Shown here: one piece after another, positions 7,313 through 13,267 of the stretch
Layout of the letters: every line of letters starts with the position of its first letter
How positions within the stretch are numbered: position 1 is the first letter of the stretch
NCBI GenBank assembly: GCA_031288935.1
Contig: JAITQL010000031.1
Coordinates: forward strand, 1-13,658
DNA length: 13,658 nt
Reading direction: 5' to 3'
Source: Tannerella sp.
Lineage (GTDB): Bacteria > Bacteroidota > Bacteroidia > Bacteroidales > Tannerellaceae
Made by a program: the position numbers and the translations under genes
The notes under the pieces: model-generated
The model's input: the letters and a program-made list of their open reading frames with translations, nothing else
The model's database searches: none
What the model was told of the DNA's origin: nothing

Positions 7313-7384
7313 AGCGTTGTACATATTATTAATAGAAACATTTTCGTCCTTGTCCCGTTGTTTTCGGGGGATAAATGTACAAAA

Positions 7385-7425
7385 AAGATTCAAAATTCGG
7401 GATTCAAGGGTCAAAATTCGGCGTT
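7385..7425. repeat. Short direct repeats TCAAAATTCGG upstream of pgpH
   Basis: Two copies of TCAAAATTCGG lie in an A/T-rich run with a related GATTCAAG motif between them. They resemble the TGAATCTTTGAATTTT pair between thyA and folA. They lie in the 337-bp divergent gap between pgpH and gltX. I see no function. Confidence 0.5.
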
Positions 7426-7450
7426 TCGGGCAGATTGAATGCATTTCAGC

Positions 7451-7486
7451 GCCGGCGAAATGGCTTTTTACGGCCTTTTCGCCGGC
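7451..7486. repeat. GC-rich inverted repeat in the pgpH-gltX divergent region
   Basis: GCCGGCGAAA (7451-7460) pairs perfectly with TTTCGCCGGC (7477-7486). After one T-T mismatch, GGC/GCC pairs extend the stem to leave an 8-base loop. It lies between the two divergent start sites, so a terminator role is unlikely: no gene ends here. It could be a palindromic repetitive element or an operator. Just downstream (about 7505-7540) the motif GCCGGAA recurs three times at about 10-bp spacing. Confidence 0.6.
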
Positions 7487-7564
7487 GAATCCGCGTTGAA
7501 ATCCGCGCCGGAAGCTGCCGGAAGCCGCCGGAAATCCCGAATCTTGCATCTTGATGCCCGAATC

Positions 7565-7597
7565 TTTCAGTCGTTGAATAAAAAAGTAGTACTTTTG
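7565..7597 (+). promoter_or_regulatory. Probable promoter of gltX-waaA
   Basis: TACTTTTG (7590-7597) is a perfect -7 box of the Bacteroidetes type; TTTC at 7565-7568, 21 bp before it, is a one-mismatch -33 box. It lies 64 bp before the gltX ATG. An A/T-rich stretch including TAAGTTTACAG precedes the start codon, with no Shine-Dalgarno sequence, which is normal in this phylum. Confidence 0.55.
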
Positions 7598-7661
7598 CGC
7601 CGGATTCGGGCGATTTTTCCGAATCCGCGCTTTTTTAGAATAACAAACACTAAGTTTACAG

Positions 7662-9170
7662 ATGGTCAGAGTACGTTTTGCCCCCAGTCCGACGGGGCCG
7701 CTGCATATCGGCGGCGTCCGCACGGCATTATACAATTACCTGTTCGCCAAACAGCACGGCGGCCGGTTGATCCTTCGGATCGAAGACACCGATTCGCAAC
7801 GTTTCGTGCCCGGCGCGGAAGAGTATATCATTGCCTCCTTCCAGTGGCTGGGGATTCCCTTCGACGAAGGAGTGGGCTGCGGAGGCGCGCACGCCCCCTA
7901 CCGCCAGAGCGAGCGGAAGGCGATTTACAGGCAATACGTCGACCGCCTGCTGGCGGACGGGAGCGCGTATCTTGCGTTCGACACGCCGGCCGAACTCGAG
8001 GCCAAACGCAGGGAAATCCCCAACTTCCAGTACGACGCCTCCACGCGCGGACAGATGCGCAACGCGCTCACCCTGTCGCCCGGAGAGGTGAAGGCGCTGA
8101 TCGACGCCGGACAGCAGTACGTCGTGCGCATACGGGTCGAGCCGGACGAGGACATCCGCGTGAACGACCTGATCCGCGGCGAAGTGGTGATCCACTCGTC
8201 CATTATCGACGATAAAGTCCTGTTTAAATCCTCCGACGGCTTGCCGACCTACCATCTCGCCAATATTGTGGACGATCACCTGATGGAAATCACGCACGTC
8301 ATCCGCGGCGAGGAGTGGCTTTCGAGCGCTCCGCTGCACGTGCTGCTGTACCGCTGCCTGGGGTGGACGGATACCATGCCGGCCTTTGCGCACCTGCCCC
8401 TGCTTCTCAAGCCCGAGGGCGGAGGCAAGCTGAGCAAGCGCGACGGCGACCGCCTCGGATTCCCCGTTTTCCCGCTCGAATGGCAGGATCCCAAGAGCGG
8501 CGAGCGGTCGGCCGGCTATCGCGAAAGCGGATACCTGCCCGAAGCCGTGGTGAACTTCCTCGCCCTGCTGGGATGGAATCCCGGAGACGACCGGGAGCTG
8601 TTGACCGTGCAGGAACTGATTGACTGTTTCGATCTGAGCCGGTGCAGCAAAAGCGGGGCGAAGTTTGACCATGAAAAAGGCAAGTGGTTCAATCACCAGT
8701 ACATCCAGAAGCGTGCCGACAGCGAGGTAGCCGCCCTCTTCATGCCCGTTCTGCGGGCGCACGGCGTGGAGGCCGCTCCCGCGTATGTCGAAAAGGTGGT
8801 GGGGATGATGAAGGAACGGGTCAGTTTCATTCCCGACCTGTGGGGGCAGACGCATTACTTCTTCAAGGCGCCGGAAACGTATGACGAAAAGACGCGCGCC
8901 AAACGCTGGAAGGCAGACAGCGCCGTGCAGCTGGCGGAACTGGCGGACGAGGTGTTGAGCGACCGCGAGCCGTTCGACGTGGAAGGCACCGAAGAGGCCG
9001 TCAAGGCGTGGATCGCCGGGAAAGGCTACCATCTGGGCAACATCATGAACGCCGTGCGCCTGGCGCTGGTCGGCGAAGGCATCGGCCCGCAGATTTTCCA
9101 TATCACCGAAGCCGTCGGAAAGGAGGAAACCCTCCGGCGGATCCGGCGTGCCGTCGAACTGTTGAAGTAA
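7662..9170 (+). CDS. gltX: Glutamyl-tRNA synthetase
   Basis: This 502-residue class I synthetase charges tRNA-Glu with glutamate in the cytoplasm. The N-terminal Rossmann fold begins [20 protein letters not shown], containing the HIGH-type signature (His15-Gly18), followed by [11 protein letters not shown]. The second signature appears as GGKLSKRDG (Lys256-Arg260), the KMSKS counterpart. The C-terminal anticodon-binding helical part (about 330-502) is complete and the length is usual for Bacteroidales. A short insertion after the KLSKR loop ([20 protein letters not shown]) is a feature I associate with the Bacteroidetes enzyme. It is followed after 5 bp by waaA, so the two are almost certainly one transcript. 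Long open frames on the other strand are shadows of GC-rich codon use. Confidence 0.97.
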   Translation: MVRVRFAPSPTGPLHIGGVRTALYNYLFAKQHGGRLILRIEDTDSQRFVPGAEEYIIASFQWLGIPFDEGVGCGGAHAPYRQSERKAIYRQYVDRLLADGSAYLAFDTPAELEAKRREIPNFQYDASTRGQMRNALTLSPGEVKALIDAGQQYVVRIRVEPDEDIRVNDLIRGEVVIHSSIIDDKVLFKSSDGLPTYHLANIVDDHLMEITHVIRGEEWLSSAPLHVLLYRCLGWTDTMPAFAHLPLLLKPEGGGKLSKRDGDRLGFPVFPLEWQDPKSGERSAGYRESGYLPEAVVNFLALLGWNPGDDRELLTVQELIDCFDLSRCSKSGAKFDHEKGKWFNHQYIQKRADSEVAALFMPVLRAHGVEAAPAYVEKVVGMMKERVSFIPDLWGQTHYFFKAPETYDEKTRAKRWKADSAVQLAELADEVLSDREPFDVEGTEEAVKAWIAGKGYHLGNIMNAVRLALVGEGIGPQIFHITEAVGKEETLRRIRRAVELLK

Positions 9171-9175
9171 AACGC

Positions 9176-10447
9176 ATGAACGTCTTCTATACATCCGCCC
9201 TGCATCTGTATGCCCTGTCGACGGAGGTGGCGTCTTTCTTCCTGCGCAAGGCGCGGATGACGCGGCTGGGGCAATGGCATACCAACGGCATCCTGCGCGA
9301 ACGGATAGACCCCCGCGCCCGCTACGTCTGGTTTCACGCCGCTTCGCTGGGCGAGTTTGAACAGGGACGGCCGGTGATGGAACTCCTGCGGACGCGGTTT
9401 CCCGAATACAAAATCCTGCTGACTTTCTTCTCGCCCTCGGGGTACGAGGTGCGCAAAAACTATGACGGGGCGGACGTCATCTGTTACCTCCCCTTCGACA
9501 CGCCCTACAAGGTGAAAAAATTCCTCAACCTGGCGCATCCCGCCGTGGCGGTCTTTATCAAATACGAATTTTGGCTCAACTACCTCTCCGAACTCAGGCG
9601 CCGACGCATCCCGACATACCTGATCTCGGCGATTTTCCGTCCCGAACAGCTTTTCTTCAAACGCTACGGAGGGTGGTATCTGAAAGCGCTGTTCTGCTTC
9701 GACCGCCTCTTTGTGCAAGACCGCGCGTCGGCGCTGCTGCTGGCCGCTCACGGCGTGACGAACGTAAGCGTTTGCGGCGACACGCGCTTCGACCGCGTAC
9801 TGGCCGTTCAGCGACAGGCGCGCCTGCTGCCCGTTGTCGAGCAGTTTGTAGCCGGCGACAGGCCGGTGCTCGTGGCCGGAAGCACCTGGCCGCAGGACGA
9901 GGAAATACTCCTCGCCTACTTCAACGCGCACCCCGAAGTGCAGCTGATCATTGCCCCTCACGAGATTCACCGCGAGCATCTGATGGATATCGAATCCCGG
10001 CTCGAACGTCCGTCCATCCGCCTGTCCGAGACGAACGACCAGTCCGTTGCCGACAAGGACTGTCTGATCATCGACAGCTTCGGACTCCTTTCCTCCATCT
10101 ACCGCTATGGACAGATGGCCTACATCGGCGGCGGGTTCGGAAAAGGGATTCACAATACGCTGGAGGCAGCCGTGTACGGCATTCCGGTGATGTTCGGTCC
10201 GAAATACCAGAAATTCCGCGAGGCCAGGGAACTGATTGCCGCAGGCGGGGGCGTCTGCGTGACGGACGGCGGCGCGCTGGCGCTGCAAATGAACGAGTGG
10301 GTCGCACATCCCCAAGCGTGCCGGAATACAGGCCGCATAGCGGGCGATTATGTGCAGCAAAACAGCGGCGTCAGCGAAAAGATTTTCCGCGAAATACCGT
10401 TTTCACACGTTTCCGCCGGCCGCCCGGACGAAGTTCCGCAAGAATAG
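9176..10447 (+). CDS. waaA: 3-deoxy-D-manno-octulosonic acid (Kdo) transferase
   Basis: The protein has 423 residues (E. coli WaaA has 425) and belongs to glycosyltransferase family GT30. It adds Kdo from CMP-Kdo to the lipid A precursor at the cytoplasmic face of the inner membrane, so the organism makes lipopolysaccharide with a Kdo-lipid A core. The N-terminal hydrophobic segment is followed by WFHAASLGEFEQGRPV with the catalytic glutamate at residue 60, the same number as in E. coli. Further motifs are FIKYEFWLNYL, AIFRPEQLFFKRYGGWY, AGSTWPQDEE (nucleotide binding), IIAPHEIHREH and YIGGGFGKGIHNTLEAAVYG near the C terminus. The start at 9176 is 5 bp after the gltX stop; the frame is open upstream but only as a shadow of gltX. 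No further gene follows in the operon. Confidence 0.96.
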   Translation: MNVFYTSALHLYALSTEVASFFLRKARMTRLGQWHTNGILRERIDPRARYVWFHAASLGEFEQGRPVMELLRTRFPEYKILLTFFSPSGYEVRKNYDGADVICYLPFDTPYKVKKFLNLAHPAVAVFIKYEFWLNYLSELRRRRIPTYLISAIFRPEQLFFKRYGGWYLKALFCFDRLFVQDRASALLLAAHGVTNVSVCGDTRFDRVLAVQRQARLLPVVEQFVAGDRPVLVAGSTWPQDEEILLAYFNAHPEVQLIIAPHEIHREHLMDIESRLERPSIRLSETNDQSVADKDCLIIDSFGLLSSIYRYGQMAYIGGGFGKGIHNTLEAAVYGIPVMFGPKYQKFREARELIAAGGGVCVTDGGALALQMNEWVAHPQACRNTGRIAGDYVQQNSGVSEKIFREIPFSHVSAGRPDEVPQE

Positions 10448-10537
10448 ACCGGTTTACACAATTTCCCTGCTTTCAGAAAGGCGTCTTTTCATGAACGCCG
10501 TTCTATCATAGAAAGCCTGTGCCTCTCCGTCGCAAGC

Positions 10538-10663
10538 CGCCGTACCCTGTCCGCAGACGGAAGGGCAACGTCCTTCAAGCATTGGCACAGAACAACAGAC
10601 GAAAGAGTAACATACTTCAAACATTGGCACAGAACAACAGACGGAAGGGTAACGCCCTTTAAG
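10538..10663. repeat. 42-bp tandem repeat, two full copies plus a degenerate first copy
   Basis: Units 10580-10621 and 10622-10663 are each 42 bp and begin CATTGGCACAGAACAACAGA, followed by a variable middle and a CTTCAAA or CTTTAAG end. 10538-10579 is a degenerate copy that keeps only the second half (CAGACGGAAGGGCAACG and CCTTCAAG). A new copy starts at 10664 (CAATGTCACAG) but turns into a hairpin. The repeat follows waaA by about 90 bp. On the minus strand it reads as a 14-residue cysteine-containing repeat (SVCCSVPM), but I see no gene signals there. Confidence 0.85.
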
Positions 10664-10823
10664 CAATGTCACAGGGCAGCGCCCTGTGACATTGCATACA
10701 CGTTTGCCCCAGGCCCTGAAAGGGCGAAAGCCGGTTGCTATCAGGCTTTCAGCCCGGGAAGGGCTGTGTTGTTTCATACGCAGGGCGTTGCCCTGCGCTA
10801 ATGCTTAAAAGGCTTTCAGCCTT
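10664..10823. repeat. Cluster of short palindromes, probable dispersed repetitive element
   Basis: Five inverted repeats lie in 160 bp. CAATGTCACAGGGC pairs perfectly with its reverse complement (10664-10677/10681-10694, 3-base loop). GCCCT-GAA-AGGGC is at 10713-10725. AGCCC-GGGAA-GGGCT is at 10751-10765. CGCAGGGC-GTT-GCCCTGCG is at 10779-10797. AAGGCT-TTC-AGCCTT is at 10809-10823. Loops are mostly 3 bases. Sequences of this style (GCCCTGAAAGGGC, CAGGGCGTTGCCCTG) recur between genes in many Bacteroidales genomes as I remember them, so this is best read as a REP-like intergenic element. None of the hairpins is followed by a T run, so none is a standard terminator. Confidence 0.75.
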
Positions 10824-10933
10824 CCGAATATTCCCTTCTTCATCCCAAAAGAATACCGTAAACCTTTTTTGATTATGCAGGTCTTTATAAGTTAAATCTA
10901 CATAAATGCCCGTGCGCATGTCTTTTTTTTACT

Positions 10934-10941
10934 TACTTTTG
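10934..10941 (+). promoter_or_regulatory. -7 box upstream of the second 42-bp array and the DUF6261 gene
   Basis: TACTTTTG matches TAnnTTTG on the plus strand, after a T-rich run. No good TTTG lies 19-21 bp upstream. Expected transcription would begin near 10950, cross the 42-bp array and reach the DUF6261 gene as a leader of about 500 bases. A 12-codon frame (10959-10997, MHKITGKTMPRI) follows, overlapping by ATGA the start of a longer frame at 10994 that runs into the array. Confidence 0.5.
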
Positions 10942-11108
10942 ACCGCATTTCAAAAGCAATGCATAAAATCACAGGAAAAACAATGCCGCGTATATGAGCA
11001 TCTATCCGAACATATCCTATTTTCTCCGGTCGGCGCGCGAACAAAACGGTCTGAAAAGTAATCACAGACCGACCATCTTAATCTGCACTGTTCTGCAGTC
11101 GTGCTGTC

Positions 11109-11377
11109 GGCCGGAGAACCGGTATTCCAGCCCCGCGAAGCCGTGCGGGAGGCCGGAGAACCGGTATTCCAGCCCCGCGAAGCCGTGCGGAAGGCCGGAG
11201 AACCGGTATTCCACCCCCGCGAAGCCGTGCGGAAGGCCGGAGAACCGGTATTCCACCCCCGCGAAGCCGTGCGGGAGACCGGAGAACCGGTATTCCACCT
11301 TTCCGAAGCCGTCGGGAGGCCGGAGAACCGGTATTCCACCTTCCCGAAGCCGTGCGGAAGGTTGGAGAACGGGTACG
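11109..11377. repeat. Tandem array of 42-bp units (six, plus a decayed seventh) before DUF6261
   Basis: Units start at 11109, 11151, 11193, 11235, 11277, 11318; 11360-11377 is a decayed seventh. All are 42 bp except the fifth (11277-11317), which is 41 bp: it reads CCGTCGGGA where the others read CCGTGCGGGA or CCGTGCGGAA. Each contains CCGGAGAACCGGTATTCC with the palindrome ACCGGT and flanking GGA/TCC symmetry, then CCGCGAAGCCGTGCGG, an inverted repeat with an 8-base loop. Units 5-6 have TTTCC or TTCCC in place of CCCGC. All six frames are open in the repeat, so long open frames here say little, and the 1-bp deletion breaks every one of them. The array ends about 85 bp before the DUF6261 start. 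Confidence 0.93.
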
Positions 11378-11439
11378 CTGCCGGATCGGAACGGTGTCAT
11401 TGGCCGGCGAAGTGCATTTCAAGCGTCTCAAATTATTAT

Positions 11440-11456
11440 TAATCCATTAAACAGGA
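11440..11456 (+). repeat. 17-bp motif TAATCCATTAAACAGGA, copy 1 (before DUF6261)
   Basis: This is identical to 13193-13209 in front of the metallo-hydrolase gene. Here it ends 6 bp before the DUF6261 ATG, so its AGGA could serve as a ribosome-binding site. A 17-bp perfect match within about 1.8 kb is unlikely by chance and suggests a shared leader or a duplicated gene front. Confidence 0.8.
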
Positions 11457-11462
11457 ATCCGT

Positions 11463-12188
11463 ATGCAAATAAACACGTTTAGTAAGTCCAAACTCCACAA
11501 CAGCGAGTATTTTCAGTTTTTTACCGAAGAAAAAGACCTGATCGACCTGGCCACGCCCGCCGCACTGGGTATAGCGCCGCAGTATCCGGCCTTTGTGACG
11601 AAGTATTATCTGCTCGACGACAATCTGAAACTGATTTTCAAGAGTCCCGTGACCGCGGAGCGCGTGGAGGCCGACCACGTGCGCGACAACACGTTTGCGG
11701 GGACGCACGGCGCCGTACAGAACGCGAAGCACCACTTCAATCCGGAGATCGTCAAAGCGGCCGGACGGGTGGCCATCGTCTTCGATACCTACGGCAACAT
11801 TGCGCACAAGTCGTACAACGAGGAAACGGCCGACATTTTCAACCTTCTGCGGGAACTGCGCACCCATCATGCGCCGGACATCGAGCTGCTGGGACTGCTT
11901 CCCTGGCTCGAAAAGCTGGAGGCCGACAATCTCTATTTCGAATCGCTCACGAAGGAGCGCATCGACGAGATGGCGAAGGTCAGCGAGGATACGGTGAAGG
12001 CGATCCGGCTGGATCTGAACGCCATTCACGACGACATCGTCGCCCGCGTCAATGCCCGGCTCCTGCTCATGCCCGACGACATCTGCGAAAATTTTGCCCG
12101 CAAGCTCAACGCCTGCATCAAACTCTACGCCGACACCCTGGCGCAGCGCAGCGGACGCAGGCACGAACAGAATGATTTGGGTATATGA
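11463..12188 (+). CDS. DUF6261 family protein, function unknown
   Basis: This 241-residue soluble, mostly helical protein has no signal peptide or membrane segment. The opening (MQINTFSKSKLHNSEYFQFF), the segment VEADHVRDNTFAG, the pattern NAKHHFNPEI, KSYNEETADIFNLLREL and the C-terminal helical half match what I know of DUF6261, a Bacteroidales-restricted family that occurs in many copies per genome, often beside repeats. No catalytic motif is visible. The gene is preceded by the 42-bp array and the 17-bp motif. Its stop overlaps a short frame by ATGA (MSRLTLNDEEQE). The C-terminal tail RSGRRHEQNDLGI is low-complexity and not conserved. Codon use resembles the housekeeping genes of the window (GC-rich third positions), unlike the A/T-rich small frames that follow. 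Confidence 0.85.
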   Translation: MQINTFSKSKLHNSEYFQFFTEEKDLIDLATPAALGIAPQYPAFVTKYYLLDDNLKLIFKSPVTAERVEADHVRDNTFAGTHGAVQNAKHHFNPEIVKAAGRVAIVFDTYGNIAHKSYNEETADIFNLLRELRTHHAPDIELLGLLPWLEKLEADNLYFESLTKERIDEMAKVSEDTVKAIRLDLNAIHDDIVARVNARLLLMPDDICENFARKLNACIKLYADTLAQRSGRRHEQNDLGI

Positions 12189-12206
12189 GCCGTTTAACAT
12201 TGAACG

Positions 12207-12401
12207 ATGAAGAACAGGAATGACAGGAAACTTCACTGCCTCCAGGGAAATGAAAATCTGATAGGCAGACTGTTTAAAACGCACAAAGCAGTCTTCTATT
12301 CCGAGGATGTCGAAAAGATGGAAACAATGACGCTTGAAGAAAAAAATGAATATCTGCGCTATTTAAAAGGAGAAAACCGTTATGTCTATGAAGATGAATA
12401 A
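12207..12401 (+). CDS. Small hypothetical protein
   Basis: A 64-residue open frame starts 19 bp after the DUF6261 stop. It is charged and probably helical, with GRLFKTHKAVFYSED, KMETMTLEEKNEYLRYL and the ending GENRYVYEDE. Base composition is A/T-richer than DUF6261 before it. I do not recognise the family. It may be the front of a gene whose rest is the frame at 12437-12598, in a different register. A real small protein is plausible because the amino-acid mix is protein-like and acidic, but there is no homology evidence. Confidence 0.4.
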   Translation: MKNRNDRKLHCLQGNENLIGRLFKTHKAVFYSEDVEKMETMTLEEKNEYLRYLKGENRYVYEDE

Positions 12402-12436
12402 CTGTTCTCCGCTTCCAACCCTTGCCCCGTCCGCGC

Positions 12437-12598
12437 GATGGCGATTTTCAATACGGGTTTTTCGGTTTAACCGGATTTTATTATACGGCAACGCCAGACG
12501 GCAGGGGATGGATTGCCTATTCGGAAATGAAAGGTTTTGAATATGCAGAAAGATTGGCAATCTCATCATGTATTATGAATACGCTATGCTGTCCCTGA
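12437..12598 (+). pseudogene. Gene fragment without a start codon
   Basis: This frame has protein-like sequence (DGDFQYGFFGLTGFYYTA, then GRGWIAYSEMKGFEYAERLA) but no ATG. It is open back to a TGA at 12395-12397, with only a TTG at 12422 as possible start. The downstream end (about 12575-12598) runs into the repetitive element that begins near 12600, so the element may have cut the gene. It is probably a remnant, possibly of the gene whose front is at 12207. Family unknown. Confidence 0.4.
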
Positions 12599-12599
12599 T

Positions 12600-12795
12600 C
12601 ATCTCAAACCGCATCCCTATCGGGATGCACAGTTCGGTAGAAACCGTCTGCACGTCCCCGGCCCGGCATTCCAGGGGAATGCAACTCTATCTTTCGGGCA
12701 GCATTCCTGACGGCAGGACGACAGGAGCCGTCAATCATTCTTCTACCGGGCGATGCAGTCCGACGGGCTGCAAAACCCGTGCGAATATTACTCTT
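12600..12795. repeat. Palindrome-rich repetitive element (degenerate, noncoding)
   Basis: Inverted repeats with short loops are packed here: GCATCCC-TATC-GGGATGC, GCATTCC-AGG-GGAATGC, TGACGGC...GCCGTCA (12-base loop) and ACGGG...CCCGT. I have seen closely similar text, often mis-called as small proteins (minus-strand fragments such as GRADGFYRTVHPDRDAV), in several Bacteroidales genomes. It is therefore best treated as a dispersed repeat. The 429-bp stretch 12402-12830 holds only this and the gene fragment above. Confidence 0.6.
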
Positions 12796-12830
12796 AGACC
12801 TGACACGAAGCATTTGTTTAATTATTTACA

Positions 12831-13046
12831 ATGAACTGGAGATACTTTTTTAAGAAAACCCCGAAAAAGCAATATGAATTGTGGGGCGAAGACACTTTTA
12901 ACTATCAAGATATAGAGCGCTACCGCATCGCCGTTTACACCGACTGGCAAGAGGCAGAAGCGGAGTTGCAGAAAAGGCGGCAGGAAGCGGGCGGGGAAAA
13001 AGGAATCATGAATTATTGGATATGGGAAAGAGAAATCGAAAATTGA
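12831..13046 (+). CDS. Small hypothetical protein
   Basis: This 71-residue open frame opens MNWRYFFKKTPKKQYELWG, followed by EDTFNYQDIERYRIAVYTD and a helical EAEAELQKRRQEA segment, closing MNYWIWEREIEN. Rich in aromatic and charged residues, it looks like a small soluble single-domain protein. The start follows an A/T-rich stretch, typical for the phylum. The last 25 bp overlap the next small frame. I do not recognise the family. Small aromatic proteins next to repeats are sometimes immunity proteins of toxin systems, but no toxin gene is visible. Confidence 0.45.
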   Translation: MNWRYFFKKTPKKQYELWGEDTFNYQDIERYRIAVYTDWQEAEAELQKRRQEAGGEKGIMNYWIWEREIEN

Positions 13047-13189
13047 TTGGCAGATTTACTCCGGAGGCTCCAACTTTTACCACAAGCGTTCGTCGCAGTA
13101 GGAGGGAAAAGGTAGCGCCGCAGCCTGCATCTCCTTTTCACTGGAAAGAGAAAAACGATTCGGAAGGATTTGGCGGAGTAGATTTATGA
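13022..13189 (+). CDS. Very small hypothetical protein, overlapping the previous frame
   Basis: A 55-codon frame (opens MGKRNRKLIGRFTPEAP, ends EGFGGVDL) starts inside the end of the frame at 12831 and is in another register. It is basic, with a RRSRREK run, then PQPASPFHWKEKN. The overlap would allow coupled translation. It could equally be the displaced end of the 12831 gene after a frameshift. No family recognised. Its opening shares the residues LIGR with the frame at 12207 (NENLIGRLFKTHKA), possibly by chance. Confidence 0.25.
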   Translation: MGKRNRKLIGRFTPEAPTFTTSVRRSRREKVAPQPASPFHWKEKNDSEGFGGVDL

Positions 13190-13192
13190 TAA

Positions 13193-13209
13193 TAATCCAT
13201 TAAACAGGA
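13193..13209 (+). repeat. 17-bp motif TAATCCATTAAACAGGA, copy 2 (before the metallo-hydrolase)
   Basis: This copy is identical to 11440-11456. Here it lies 58 bp before the ATG of the next gene, so it is not its ribosome site. It may mark the front of a lost DUF6261-type gene or a shared upstream element. Confidence 0.8.
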
Positions 13210-13227
13210 CGCCCCTTAACGGAAAAA

Positions 13228-13243
13228 CAGGTACTTTTACCTG
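13228..13243 (+). promoter_or_regulatory. Palindrome CAGGTA-CTTT-TACCTG over a possible -7 box
   Basis: A perfect 6-bp inverted repeat with a 4-base loop contains TACTTTTA (13232-13239), one mismatch from TAnnTTTG, 28 bp before the hydrolase ATG at 13268. The layout fits an operator over a promoter. There is no TTTG at the -33 position. Confidence 0.35.
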
Positions 13244-13267
13244 CATAATTCAAAAAAACATCGGAAT

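Noticed and set aside
7313-7735. N-terminal extension of pgpH to an 822-residue protein
   Set aside because: The extra 141 codons cover repeat and intergenic sequence and the gltX start; the family length fits the 7312 start.
7728-9194. Long minus-strand open frame opposite gltX
   Set aside because: It is a shadow of the GC-rich gltX codons; no recognisable domain, and gltX is certain. The same applies to 9026-10360 opposite waaA.
10664-10694. Rho-independent terminator for gltX-waaA
   Set aside because: Strong hairpin, but no T run follows and it lies more than 200 bp past the waaA stop inside a repeat region.
10454-10777. Minus-strand frame with 14-residue cysteine repeats
   Set aside because: It is made wholly of the tandem repeat and palindromic element; no start signals and no fold expected.
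10994-11482. 162-codon plus-strand frame through the 42-bp array as a real protein
   Set aside because: The whole repeat is open in every frame and the 41-bp unit shifts the reading, so there is no sign of coding selection.
12604-12813. Minus-strand protein ending in HPDRDAV
   Set aside because: It matches the palindromic repetitive element that I remember as mis-annotated in Bacteroidales genomes.
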